Assembly (NCBI GenBank): GCA_012799165.1 | Contig: JAAZLU010000073.1 | Location: 1 to 17,301, forward strand | Direction: 5' to 3' | Source of the DNA: Clostridiales bacterium | GTDB lineage: Bacteria > Bacillota > Clostridia > Peptostreptococcales > Anaerovoracaceae | DNA length: 17,301 nt | Shown here: one piece after another, positions 1 to 7,759 of the stretch | How the letters are laid out: the number at the start of each line of letters is the position of its first letter | Position numbering within the stretch: the stretch's first letter is position 1 | Made by a program: the position numbers and the translations under genes | The notes under the pieces: generated by a model | Told to the model about the DNA's origin: nothing | Databases searched by the model: none | What the model saw: only the letters and a program-made list of their open reading frames with translations

Positions 1-1
1 A

Positions 2-538
2 CTCGTAAGCCTGGAGGAATCCTTCGACGGCTATCCGATCGAAGCCGTAGAATTTAAGGGTTTGCTTAACGATAGGACATCCTTGACTTTTGTGCGCGAG
101 GGCGAGCGTCTCCTGGGCGAGGATTATGACATGCCGTATTTCTACATCATTTGGTACAATGAGGAGCTCCGCGATCCTGCGACGGGAGAGGAGGGCCTGT
201 ACAAGTATGTGATCGGCGTCGAGACCTATTACGGAAGCACGGACGAATTCCTCGCCGAGCCCACCACGACCAGAAAGCTTTGGAAGAGCGAGAAAAAAGT
301 AGTCGAAGGCACCTTTGAAGAGCTCGCCACGGGAGACTACGTATACATTATTATGAAAGATAATGACGGATTTGTGTATTCGTTCTTCATATCCTACGAG
401 TTAGAAGATGTCTGGGCCTTGGAAAATACGGAAAAGGGAACGCCGATTAAAGTTACATACTACGAAATGGAGATGTATATCTGGGAGAACGGAGCAAGAT
501 TACTCGACAGGCAGGCGATAGCCTATGAATTGAATTGA
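2..538 (+). CDS. Unrecognised protein, C-terminal part (5' end outside window)
   Basis: The frame is open from base 2 to the TGA at 536-538, giving 178 visible residues. It has no stop before a possible TTG at 62, so the gene very probably starts upstream of the window. The visible part is acidic and rich in Tyr, Glu and Trp, with alternating short hydrophobic and charged stretches that suggest a beta-rich soluble domain. There are no cysteines, no membrane segment and no motif I can name. The next gene begins 11 bases after the stop and encodes a lipoprotein of similar composition, so the two probably share a transcript. No function is assigned. Confidence 0.75.
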   Translation, partial: LVSLEESFDGYPIEAVEFKGLLNDRTSLTFVREGERLLGEDYDMPYFYIIWYNEELRDPATGEEGLYKYVIGVETYYGSTDEFLAEPTTTRKLWKSEKKVVEGTFEELATGDYVYIIMKDNDGFVYSFFISYELEDVWALENTEKGTPIKVTYYEMEMYIWENGARLLDRQAIAYELN

Positions 539-549
539 GGAGCGGTACG

Positions 550-1542
550 ATGAAAGGACGGAGATTTACCATGAAGTTTCTATATTTTGTCCCCGTACTT
601 CTTATAGCCTTGATTCTGAGCTCGTGTGCATTTTTCAAAAATAAGAACGAAGTCGAGGAGACGGGCGGGGTCACCGACAGGTCGGATCCGAACGCGCCCA
701 AGAAGATAGAGTCGAAGGACATAGTTTCTTTTAAGACCCGCTTCGAGCTTAGGATGGGGGTTTGGGACTACGGTTATACCTTCCATGCCGAAAAACAGCC
801 GGATGGCAGCGCCCTGCTCAGCAGAAGCCTCGGCGACAGCGGGACTAAGATTGCTGTCGGGTCGGAATTCTTAGTGAGCCTCCAGGAGATAATCGACAAA
901 TACGGTCTGGCGAGCCGCAACGGCATAGACAGGGTAACAGCGGGTCTGCCGAATGAGCCCACCTATTTCAGCTGCAAATACGAATCCGGCGAGTCGATAG
1001 TTTTTTACATGAACAGCGATACCGAAAGCGAGTGGGGGAAGGAAATCAGAGATCTCTTTTTGCCCGAGTTTCCGGTTCCGGAGAGCTACGCGGGGGCTCA
1101 TATAACGCGCTTCTTCTTATATCATTACAGAGACGGCAAGGCGAACGAGTACAATTACGGATTCGATATAAAAAGGGACGGGGATAAGTTTACAATGGAA
1201 GCGAATTTCTTCCTTCCCGAGGATCCCTACGAGCGCGTGGAAATTGTATGGGACTCGGAGGAGGATCAGGAGTTTATAGCAGGATTCTTCGATCAGCTTG
1301 CGCGGGTGTACGACGAGAATAAGATATTTTGGTGGCAGGGCTTTGACAAGGAAGATCTTGAAAACGATTCAATCATGTTTACCATGGAAATCCAATTTGA
1401 AGATGACGATAGAGATTATGGCGAAGGTTGGTTCCGCGCCCAAGGTGATGGTGTAGTTCCCCGGGGATTTGAGGAGGCTACAGCCGGATTCGATGCTCTG
1501 GTGGAGGATATTGCAAACGCGTATCGCGAGAAGATGCAGTAA
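550..1542 (+). CDS. Unrecognised lipoprotein
   Basis: This encodes a 330-residue protein with a type II signal peptide: basic start (KGRR), hydrophobic stretch at residues 10-23 and lipobox LSSC with the lipidated Cys at residue 26. The mature protein should be tethered to the outer face of the membrane. After a charged linker it is acidic and aromatic-rich, resembling the composition of the preceding gene product. I see no catalytic motif and do not recognise the family. I chose the ATG at 550 because GAGGAG at 537-542 lies about seven bases upstream. A second ATG at 571 (spaced from GGACGGAG at 556-563) is also possible and keeps the lipobox. A TTG at 535 is less likely. A terminator follows at 1637. 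Confidence 0.8.
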   Translation: MKGRRFTMKFLYFVPVLLIALILSSCAFFKNKNEVEETGGVTDRSDPNAPKKIESKDIVSFKTRFELRMGVWDYGYTFHAEKQPDGSALLSRSLGDSGTKIAVGSEFLVSLQEIIDKYGLASRNGIDRVTAGLPNEPTYFSCKYESGESIVFYMNSDTESEWGKEIRDLFLPEFPVPESYAGAHITRFFLYHYRDGKANEYNYGFDIKRDGDKFTMEANFFLPEDPYERVEIVWDSEEDQEFIAGFFDQLARVYDENKIFWWQGFDKEDLENDSIMFTMEIQFEDDDRDYGEGWFRAQGDGVVPRGFEEATAGFDALVEDIANAYREKMQ

Positions 1543-1636
1543 TATCTTATAAGAGCGCGAAGAAGAGATAATTATTAACTCAATTTTGCGGATGCCCGGA
1601 GAGCGTTTTGCCGAAACGAATTAATAGAATAATACG

Positions 1637-1662
1637 AAGGCGGACCCGACGGTCCGCCTTTT
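1637..1662 (+). terminator. Intrinsic terminator between convergent genes
   Basis: A perfect 10-bp stem, AAGGCGGACC with GGTCCGCCTT around a CGAC tetraloop (1637-1660), is followed by a short T-run ending at 1662. It sits about 95 bases after the lipoprotein gene and about 45 bases beyond the hydA stop on the other strand, so it may serve both. The T-tract is short on the plus strand and broken on the minus strand. The rest of 1543-1707 shows no gene. Confidence 0.75.
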
Positions 1663-1707
1663 GTATAAACAGTTAAAGCTTTGTGCGAATATTCAACAGT
1701 TCCGCAG

Positions 1708-3444
1708 CTAAATCTTAGGCCTAAGCGTATATGTAGTGTGCAGAATCTGATGCGCCTTTTCGCCGTAAGGCTCGCCCAGGAACTCGTCGTAGAGCTTCTT
1801 TACCTGCGGATTCTTGTGCGACTGGCGGATTATCTTCTTGCGGTCGTTGGCATAGATGGCGTTCATGCGCTTTTGGATAATCTCGGTATCTCCGTGGGTA
1901 TAGGGCTGGCCGCCGCCGTCTATGCAGCCGCCGGGGCAGGCCATAATCTCTATAGCATCGTACTGAGCTTCCCCGCTGCGTATGCTGTCGAGGAGCTTGC
2001 GAGCATTGCCGAGGCCGCTGGATACAGCGACGCGCAGCTGCTTATCTCCGAGAGGAATAATCGCTTCCTTGATACCTTTTAGGCCGCGCAGTTCTGTAAA
2101 GTCGAGGGACTCGAGATAGTCACCCGTGACCCACTCGTAAGCCGTTCTAATCGCCGCTTCGAGGACTCCGCCGCTGGTTCCGAATATGGAAGCGGCGCCC
2201 GAGGATTCTCCCATAAAGTCGTCGAAGTCGCTGTCCGGGAGATTCGGGAAATCGAGGGAGAGGTCCTTGAGCATGTGGCCGAGCTCGCGGGTTGTAATTA
2301 CGATATCGACATCGCTTATGCCTTCTTCGCTAGCCAGCTCCGGACGGGCGGATTCATATTTCTTGGCGACGCAGGGCATAACCGAGACGACTACCATGTC
2401 CTTAGGGTCTATGCCCATCTTTTCGGCGAGGTAGGTCTTGGCTATGGAGCCGAACATCTCGTGTGGCGACTTGCAGGATGAAGGAATATGAAGCATATCT
2501 CCATAGTTATGTTCGATGAATTTTACCCAGCTCGGGCAGCAGGAGGTAAGCAGTGGCAGGTTCTCGTTGTGAGTAAGACGATGAACCAATTCGGAAGCCT
2601 CCTCTATTATGGTTACGTCCGCGGCGAAGTTCGTGTCGTAGACGCGGTCGAATCCCATCGCGCGAAGGGCGCTTACCATCTTGCCGGTTACGTCGGTTCC
2701 CGGCGCCATTCCGAATATTTCTCCGAGGGCGACGCGGACTGCAGGTGCTGTCTGAACGATGACGGTCTTGCTGGAGCTGAGGGCATCCCAGACCTTGTCT
2801 TCGTTATTCACTTCCGTGAGGGCAGCCGTCGGACAGACGGCGAGGCACTGGCCGCAGAAGGTGCAGCTCGTCTCGTGCATCGGCTTAGCCAGTAGGGTGC
2901 CGACTACAGTGTCGAAGCCGCGGCCCACATCCGTGAGCGTTCCGACGGTCTGCACCGTGCTGCACATAGTCTCGCAGCGCTTGCAGAGTATGCATTTGGA
3001 CATGTCGCGTATTATGGACTTGGAGCTGCGGTCAACTTTGGTGACAGTTCTTGCGCCGGGGTAGCGAATCGTCTTGATTCCGACATCAGCAGCCAGGGCC
3101 TGCAGCTCGCATTCGCCGTTCTTCGGGCAGATGAGGCAGTCCGTGGGATGGTTGGAGAGCAGCAGCTCGACCATCATGCGGCGCGCCTTTATAACCTTAA
3201 TCGAGTCGGTCCTGATGTTCATGCCTTCGCGGCAGGGGGTGGAGCAGGCGGTGAGCATCTTGTCCTTACCGACCTCTTCGACCACACAGACCCGGCAGGA
3301 GACGCTTTCGTTGACGATTTTAAAATCGTGTAGGTCCAGATGGCAGAGCGTGGGAATCTTTATATTGAGCTGTTTCGCCGCTTCCAGGATGGTGGTTCCC
3401 TTTCTCACCAGAATCGGCATATCGTTTATTGTTAAATGAAGCAT
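1708..3444 (-). CDS. hydA: [FeFe] hydrogenase catalytic subunit HydA of trimeric bifurcating enzyme
   Basis: This is the catalytic subunit, reversibly reducing protons to H2 in the cytoplasm. With HydB and HydC it is expected to couple NADH and reduced ferredoxin oxidation to H2 formation (HydABC, HydDB group A3). It has 578 residues. In order: an N-terminal [2Fe-2S] domain (C34, C50, C53, C67); a His/Cys [4Fe-4S] site (H99, C103, C106, C112); a two-cluster ferredoxin domain (C151/154/157/161 and C194/197/200/204); then the H-cluster domain. That domain has L1 TSCCPSW (C302, C303), L2 MPCVAKKYE (C358) and L3 MACPGGC (C503, C507), all canonical. The proton-relay region (EEASE at 281-285, SCKSP at 323-327) is intact. 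The C-terminal extra [2Fe-2S] domain of the 645-residue Thermotoga HydA is absent. GGAGG lies eight bases before the ATG. The hydB stop is 18 bases upstream. No maturase gene (hydE, hydF, hydG) is in the window. Confidence 0.96.
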   Translation of the reverse strand: MLHLTINDMPILVRKGTTILEAAKQLNIKIPTLCHLDLHDFKIVNESVSCRVCVVEEVGKDKMLTACSTPCREGMNIRTDSIKVIKARRMMVELLLSNHPTDCLICPKNGECELQALAADVGIKTIRYPGARTVTKVDRSSKSIIRDMSKCILCKRCETMCSTVQTVGTLTDVGRGFDTVVGTLLAKPMHETSCTFCGQCLAVCPTAALTEVNNEDKVWDALSSSKTVIVQTAPAVRVALGEIFGMAPGTDVTGKMVSALRAMGFDRVYDTNFAADVTIIEEASELVHRLTHNENLPLLTSCCPSWVKFIEHNYGDMLHIPSSCKSPHEMFGSIAKTYLAEKMGIDPKDMVVVSVMPCVAKKYESARPELASEEGISDVDIVITTRELGHMLKDLSLDFPNLPDSDFDDFMGESSGAASIFGTSGGVLEAAIRTAYEWVTGDYLESLDFTELRGLKGIKEAIIPLGDKQLRVAVSSGLGNARKLLDSIRSGEAQYDAIEIMACPGGCIDGGGQPYTHGDTEIIQKRMNAIYANDRKKIIRQSHKNPQVKKLYDEFLGEPYGEKAHQILHTTYTLRPKI

Positions 3445-3462
3445 ATCTATATCCTCCGCTGA

Positions 3463-5043
3463 TTATTCGACATGGATGGCCTTTACCGGGCAGACATTGA
3501 CGCAGGTTCCGCACTGCACGCAGCTTTCCTGATTTATCGTATGTTTGCTCCTGGGCTCACCGCTGATGCAGTTGGTCGGGCAGTTTCTCATGCACAGGCC
3601 GCAGCCGACGCAGGCATCGCTTATGTAATAGTGCTTGAGGGCCTTGCATACGCCAGCCGGGCACTTCTTATCGATAGCGTGCGCCTTGTACTCGTCCTCG
3701 AAATACTTGAGCGTGGAGAGGACGGGGTTCGTCGCGGACTGACCCAGACCGCAGAGCGAGGTATCTCTGATAACAAGCGACAGCTCTTTAAGATAATCGA
3801 GGTCGCGCTCACGTCCGTCGCCGTGGATTATTTTGTTGAGAAGCTCGAGGATGCGCTTGTTGCCTATGCGGCAGGGAGTGCACTTCCCGCAGGATTCCTC
3901 GACGGAAAATTCCATAAAGAAGCGGGCGATATCGACCATGCAGTCGTCCTCGTCCATGATGACCATTCCGCCCGAGCCCATTATGGACCCTATGCGCACC
4001 AGCTCGTCGAAGTCGACCTGAATATCCAGAAATTGCTCGGGAATGCAGCCTCCGGAAGGTCCGCCGGTCTGAACTGCCTTGAATTTCTTATTGTCTTTTA
4101 TACCGCCGCCGATGTTGTATATAATCTCGCGAAGAGGCGTTCCCATAGGTACTTCCACCAGACCGGGCTCTGCAATCTTGCCGACAAGCGCGAACACCTT
4201 AGTTCCCGGCGATCCGGCCGTGCCTATGGACTTAAACCACTCGGGCCCGTTGCGATAAATTCCGGCTACATTTGCCAGGGTCTCGACGTTGTTTACGATG
4301 GTCGGCATTCCAAAGAGGCCCTTGTGCGCGGTCCGGTGGCGCTTAAAGCGCGGCATGCCGCGTCGGCCCTCGATGGATTCTATCATCGCGGTAGCTTCGC
4401 CGCAGACGAAAGCTCCCGCACCGAGGCGCAGCTCCAGATGGAAGCAGAAATCCGTTCCCAGAATATTGTCTCCGAGTAGCTTTCTTTCTTCTGCCTGAGC
4501 TATCGCCGCGCGAAGGCGCTTTACCGCGATCGGGTATTCCGCCCTCACATATATGTATCCGTAGTCAGCGCCGATGGCGTAGGCCGCGATGGCCATGCCT
4601 TCAAGGACCGCATGGGGATCGCTCTCAAGAATGTGGCGATCCATGTATGCGCCGGGGTCCCCCTCGTCGGCGTTGCAGATTACATACTTGCGCTCGGCAT
4701 CGTAATCGTGTGCTTCTTTCCACTTCCTTCCGGCAGGAAAGCCCGCGCCTCCGCGGCCGCGAAGTTTGGCTTCGATCATCGTTTCGACCACATTCGCGGG
4801 AGAAATCTCTTTCTCGAGTATATCGGCGAGCGCACGATAGCCGTCCATCGCTATGTATTCTTCAATATTGAGCGGATCGATAATATCGCTGTTGCGAAGC
4901 ACGACGCGCGTCTGACGGCGGAAATAATCTCCGCTGAGGCGATAGCCGTCTCCGTAGATTTCTACATCGGGATTTCCGGCCAGGCGTTCGTCCAATTTTT
5001 TGCGCGCAATCGGCTGTAAGTCTCTTAATTCTTGAAAGTTCAT
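3463..5043 (-). CDS. hydB: HydB, NuoF-like FMN/NADH subunit of the hydrogenase
   Basis: This subunit is expected to bind FMN and NAD(H) and to exchange electrons among NAD, ferredoxin and HydA; it is the likely bifurcation site in HydABC enzymes. It has 526 residues. Visible are the Gly-rich nucleotide loop RGRGGAGFPAGRKW (95-108), the ICNADEGDPGAYMDR segment (122-136), the NuoF-type [4Fe-4S] site SCGKCTPCR with a distal Cys (C385, C388, C391, C431), a CPAGVC pair (461-466), and a C-terminal two-cluster ferredoxin (C478/481/484/488 and C508/511/514/518). The first 50 residues contain no cysteine, so the N-terminal thioredoxin-like [2Fe-2S] domain found in the larger Thermotoga HydB is missing. 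The ATG overlaps the hydC stop in TAATG, with GGAGG at 5050-5054 on this strand, so translation is probably coupled. Confidence 0.95.
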   Translation of the reverse strand: MNFQELRDLQPIARKKLDERLAGNPDVEIYGDGYRLSGDYFRRQTRVVLRNSDIIDPLNIEEYIAMDGYRALADILEKEISPANVVETMIEAKLRGRGGAGFPAGRKWKEAHDYDAERKYVICNADEGDPGAYMDRHILESDPHAVLEGMAIAAYAIGADYGYIYVRAEYPIAVKRLRAAIAQAEERKLLGDNILGTDFCFHLELRLGAGAFVCGEATAMIESIEGRRGMPRFKRHRTAHKGLFGMPTIVNNVETLANVAGIYRNGPEWFKSIGTAGSPGTKVFALVGKIAEPGLVEVPMGTPLREIIYNIGGGIKDNKKFKAVQTGGPSGGCIPEQFLDIQVDFDELVRIGSIMGSGGMVIMDEDDCMVDIARFFMEFSVEESCGKCTPCRIGNKRILELLNKIIHGDGRERDLDYLKELSLVIRDTSLCGLGQSATNPVLSTLKYFEDEYKAHAIDKKCPAGVCKALKHYYISDACVGCGLCMRNCPTNCISGEPRSKHTINQESCVQCGTCVNVCPVKAIHVE

Positions 5044-5531
5044 TATCTTGCCTCCTGACTGTCGCTGCGGTATTTCGCTAGAATTTTGCTTACGTCGCCC
5101 GGCTCCACTCGGGAGTAGATGTCGTCGTTTACCATGACGACGGGCGCCTTGCTGCAGTCACCCAGACACCTGGTCGGGTTGATGCTGAAATGACGATCCG
5201 CGGTGGTCTCTCCGGAGGAGATGCCCAGCTGCTTTTCGAATTCGTTCAGCACGTTTTGAGCCCCCTTGATGTAGCAGGCGGTTCCAAGGCAGATGCTTAT
5301 CTGATTGTCGCCCTTGGGAACCTGGGTGAAATAGGAGTAGAAGGTTACCACTCCGTAGACGCGTGAAGTTGGAATCTTCAGGCGCTTAGCGATTAAGAGT
5401 TGAGCTTCGTCGGGGATGTATCCGAAATGATTCTGAGTAAAATGAAGAATCTCAATCAAGTCGGATTCCGTGAGCTTGTCGTCGGCAAGGAATGCCTCGA
5501 GTGGCTGTAAAAATTCGTTTCCTGTACACAT
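5043..5531 (-). CDS. hydC: HydC, NuoE-like [2Fe-2S] subunit of the hydrogenase
   Basis: This 162-residue thioredoxin-fold subunit carries one [2Fe-2S] cluster and docks on HydB. The ligand pattern is canonical for NuoE/HydC: C81 and C86 (C-x4-C) and C122 and C126 (C-x3-C). Upstream are the conserved helical segment with the QNHFGYIP-like stretch (33-40) and the VYGVVTFYSYF strand (58-68). I chose the ATG at 5529-5531, which has CGGAG about seven bases upstream. A TTG at 5577-5579 would add 16 residues but has a poorer context and falls outside the usual family length. It is the first gene of the hydC-hydB-hydA operon, read from a predicted promoter at 5624-5652. Confidence 0.92.
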   Translation of the reverse strand: MCTGNEFLQPLEAFLADDKLTESDLIEILHFTQNHFGYIPDEAQLLIAKRLKIPTSRVYGVVTFYSYFTQVPKGDNQISICLGTACYIKGAQNVLNEFEKQLGISSGETTADRHFSINPTRCLGDCSKAPVVMVNDDIYSRVEPGDVSKILAKYRSDSQEAR

Positions 5532-5623
5532 AGTAAACTCCGCATAAAATATGAAATAAGTGCCAAAAGAAGTATACAAAAAATTGTGCTAAAAGTCTAT
5601 AGTAAATCCAGAGTTATTAAGGG

Positions 5624-5652
5624 ATTATAGATAAAACGCCGCAGAAAGACAA
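5624..5652 (-). promoter_or_regulatory. Predicted SigA-type promoter for hydCBA
   Basis: Read on the minus strand, there is a perfect -10 TATAAT (5624-5629) and a -35 TTGTCT (5647-5652, four of six consensus bases), separated by exactly 17 bases. The start point would fall near 5617, leaving an 86-base leader before the hydC ATG. Found by eye only. Confidence 0.6.
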
Positions 5653-5728
5653 GGGGTTAAAAAATGTTTCAGTATTTTTAGTGCAATTATTAATAAATCT
5701 CAGAAATTTTTAAAGTGAACAACTTCTA

Positions 5729-5757
5729 TTGAATTAGAATAAAGATTTTGTTAAAAT
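5729..5757 (+). promoter_or_regulatory. Predicted SigA-type promoter for second hydrogenase operon
   Basis: A -35 TTGAAT (5729-5734, four of six) and a -10 TAAAAT (5752-5757, five of six) are separated by 17 bases. The start point would be near 5764, giving a leader of about 160 bases. The Rex-like operator at 5748-5765 covers the -10 and the start point, a typical position for repression. Confidence 0.5.
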
Positions 5758-5765
5758 GTTGTCAA
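5748..5765 (+). promoter_or_regulatory. Rex-like redox operator
   Basis: The 18 bases TTGTTAAAATGTTGTCAA match the clostridial Rex consensus TTGTTAANNNNTTAACAA at 12 of the 14 defined positions: a perfect left half and five of seven in the right half. Rex represses fermentation and hydrogenase genes when NADH/NAD+ is low. The site overlaps the predicted -10 of the rightward operon. The call rests on consensus matching by eye; AT-rich sequence gives chance matches. Confidence 0.45.
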
Positions 5766-5869
5766 TACATTTATGCCGCGCAAAACTGTGAAAGACAAAG
5801 GTTTTTGGCGCTTTCATCGGAGTTGTTTTGTCGCGGTCGGATTCATGGCACAGGTTTTATCTTTTATGG

Positions 5870-5893
5870 CTTGAGATTAATCAAAATCTCGAG
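5870..5893 (+). promoter_or_regulatory. Hairpin in leader of second hydrogenase operon
   Basis: CTTGAGATT (5870-5878) pairs with AATCTCGAG (5885-5893) over nine positions with one G-U wobble and a six-base loop. It is followed by CATCTTTT, a weak T-tract. It ends about 15 bases before the ribosome binding site (5909-5917), so it could act as a weak attenuator or modulate ribosome access. It matches no riboswitch class that I recognise. Confidence 0.35.
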
Positions 5894-5926
5894 CATCTTT
5901 TCGGCCTGAGGGAGAGGTGATGGAAA

Positions 5927-7759
5927 TTGAGCAGACTGACAATTATTACGGAAAGTAGGGCGGAGCAGACAGTCGAAAGCATCTACAAGGATATCGAAAG
6001 AAGGATTGTAGCAAGTCCACCCGGGCTTTGTCCTATCGACTTGCTGGCTTCTTTTCTAAAAATGACTCACGCGCAATCCTGCGGGAAATGCGTGCCTTGC
6101 AGGGTGGGGTTGGGCAAGCTCGAAAACATGCTGGATCTGGTTTTGGACGGCAATGCCGACGAGCAGACTCTGGAATTGATCGAGGAGACCGCAAAGGCGG
6201 TATATTATTCTTCGGATTGCGCCATAGGCTGGGAATCTGCCAATATGGTATTGAAGGGTCTTAACGGTTTTCGTGAAGACTTTATATCGCATATAAATTC
6301 GGGAAGGTGCACCTTCGAATTGAACCAGCCCGTGCCTTGCAGGTCGCTTTGCCCTGCGGGTGTAGACGTGCCCGGTTATATAGCCTTGGTCCACGAGGGA
6401 AGATATGCCGATGCGATAAGGCTCATCCGCAAGGACAATCCCTTCCCGCTCGTCTGCGGTTTAATATGTGAACACCCCTGCGAGAGGCGCTGCAGGCGCA
6501 CGATGATAGATTTCCCTGTCAATATCCGCGGCCTTAAAAGATATGCGGCGGAGCATGCGGGCGATGTTCCCGTTCCTGAAAACGGACCTGCGACCGGCAA
6601 GAAGGTCGCGATAGTGGGCGGCGGTCCGAGCGGACTTTCCGCGGCCTATTATCTTGCTCTGATGGGTCACGAGGTGGAAGTGTTCGAACTTAGAAAGCAG
6701 CTGGGAGGAATGCTCAGATACGGTATACCGAATTACAGACTTCCAAGAAAGATGCTTCAGGACGAAATAGATGTAATCCTCTCCACCGGCGTGAAGGCTC
6801 ATACCGGAGTCGAGATAGGCAAGGATATCAGCCTCGGGGAGCTTAAAAAGCAATTCGATGCGGTCTACATAGCCATCGGCGCCCAGGTCGACAGGAAGCT
6901 GAACATCGAGGGTATCGATGCGGATGGTATCTATTCCGCGGTCGAGATACTCCGCGATATCGGCGACGATATCTATCCCGATTTTACAGGCAAGAACGTC
7001 TCGGTTATAGGCGGCGGAAACGTTGCCATGGACGTCGCGCGCACGGCTATAAGGGCGAACGCCGATAAGGTATCCGTACTGTACAGGAGGCGTCAGGACG
7101 ATATGACGGCACTCGAGGAAGAGGTAGAGGCCGCAATCGCCGAAGGCTGCGAAATCTATGATCTTTTCGCTCCGGCCAAGATAGAAAAGCACGATGATGG
7201 AAGCATAAAATCGGTTCTCATTCAGCCTCAGATTATCGGCGAAATAAAGGGCGGACGTCCTTCACCCAATAAGGCGGACAAGGAGCTCGTGGAGATTCCG
7301 ACGGATATATTGATAATCGCAGTCGGACAGGGCATCGAGTCCAAGGAATTCGAAAAGTACGGAGTCTCCGTTCAGGAGGGTGTCATCGCCTCGATGGCGA
7401 CGGCGGAAGTAAGAGGACTGGGCGGATTTTATGCGGGCGGAGACTGCGTGTCGGGTCCCGCGACCGTAATACGCGCCATCGCTGCCGGCAAGGTTGCAGC
7501 CGCCAATATCGATGCATATCTCGGATTCAATCATCTGATTTCGAGCGATGTCGTCGTTCCGGAGGCAAGGCTGGTGGACAGAACTCCCTGCGGTCGTGTC
7601 AACATGAAGGAGAAACCCGTTCACGAAAGAATCGACAATTACGATCTCGCAGAGCTCGGCATGAGCGAAGAGGAGGCCTTGCAGGAGTCCTCGAGGTGTC
7701 TGCGCTGCGATCATTTCGGCTACGGTATTTTCAAGGGCGGGAGGACTGTACAATGGTAA
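5927..7759 (+). CDS. NuoF iron-sulfur stub fused to GltD-like FAD/NADPH oxidoreductase, hydrogenase-linked
   Basis: This 610-residue flavoprotein probably passes electrons between NAD(P)H and the HydA-like subunit encoded next. Residues 1-125 are only the C-terminal part of NuoF/HydB: the [4Fe-4S] site SCGKCVPCR with a distal Cys (C52, C55, C58, C98), lacking the FMN/NADH domain. From 128 on it resembles the small subunit of NADPH-glutamate synthase and NfnB. It has an N-terminal cysteine-rich iron-sulfur domain (C128, C138, C142, C177, C181, C185, C189), a FAD-binding GGGPSG (231-236) and a pyridine-nucleotide loop GGGNVAMD (362-369). RRR at 387-389 suggests NADPH. A second FAD motif FYAGGD (501-506) and a CLRC pair (591-594) follow. 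The start is TTG: an in-frame stop at 5918 excludes anything earlier, and GGGAGAGG lies nine bases upstream. Its end overlaps the next gene by seven bases. The HydDB group A2 assignment is from context. Confidence 0.88.
   Translation: MSRLTIITESRAEQTVESIYKDIERRIVASPPGLCPIDLLASFLKMTHAQSCGKCVPCRVGLGKLENMLDLVLDGNADEQTLELIEETAKAVYYSSDCAIGWESANMVLKGLNGFREDFISHINSGRCTFELNQPVPCRSLCPAGVDVPGYIALVHEGRYADAIRLIRKDNPFPLVCGLICEHPCERRCRRTMIDFPVNIRGLKRYAAEHAGDVPVPENGPATGKKVAIVGGGPSGLSAAYYLALMGHEVEVFELRKQLGGMLRYGIPNYRLPRKMLQDEIDVILSTGVKAHTGVEIGKDISLGELKKQFDAVYIAIGAQVDRKLNIEGIDADGIYSAVEILRDIGDDIYPDFTGKNVSVIGGGNVAMDVARTAIRANADKVSVLYRRRQDDMTALEEEVEAAIAEGCEIYDLFAPAKIEKHDDGSIKSVLIQPQIIGEIKGGRPSPNKADKELVEIPTDILIIAVGQGIESKEFEKYGVSVQEGVIASMATAEVRGLGGFYAGGDCVSGPATVIRAIAAGKVAAANIDAYLGFNHLISSDVVVPEARLVDRTPCGRVNMKEKPVHERIDNYDLAELGMSEEEALQESSRCLRCDHFGYGIFKGGRTVQW

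Larger units (their letters stand above)
5532..5926. promoter_or_regulatory. AT-rich divergent regulatory region between two hydrogenase operons
   Basis: These 395 bases separate hydC (leftward) from the second hydrogenase operon (rightward) and contain no gene beyond a 12-codon mini-frame at 5920. The left two-thirds are clearly richer in A and T than the flanking genes. They hold one predicted promoter per direction, a Rex-like operator and a roughly 160-base leader for the rightward operon. These sites are listed separately. Confidence 0.7.

Noticed and set aside
3472..4479. Long 335-codon open frame on the plus strand inside hydB
   Set aside because: It lies wholly opposite hydB, whose protein has full family motifs. 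The antisense product has no recognisable domain and the frame is a by-product of codon use.
5705..5722. TGAACAA at 5716-5722 considered as another Rex half-site
   Set aside because: The opposite half (AATTTTT) does not match the consensus.
7696..7752. TTG start at 7696 for the second hydA
   Set aside because: It would lengthen the protein beyond the conserved N-terminus and overlap the upstream gene by 64 bases; ATG 7753 has a good ribosome site and aligns with the other HydA.
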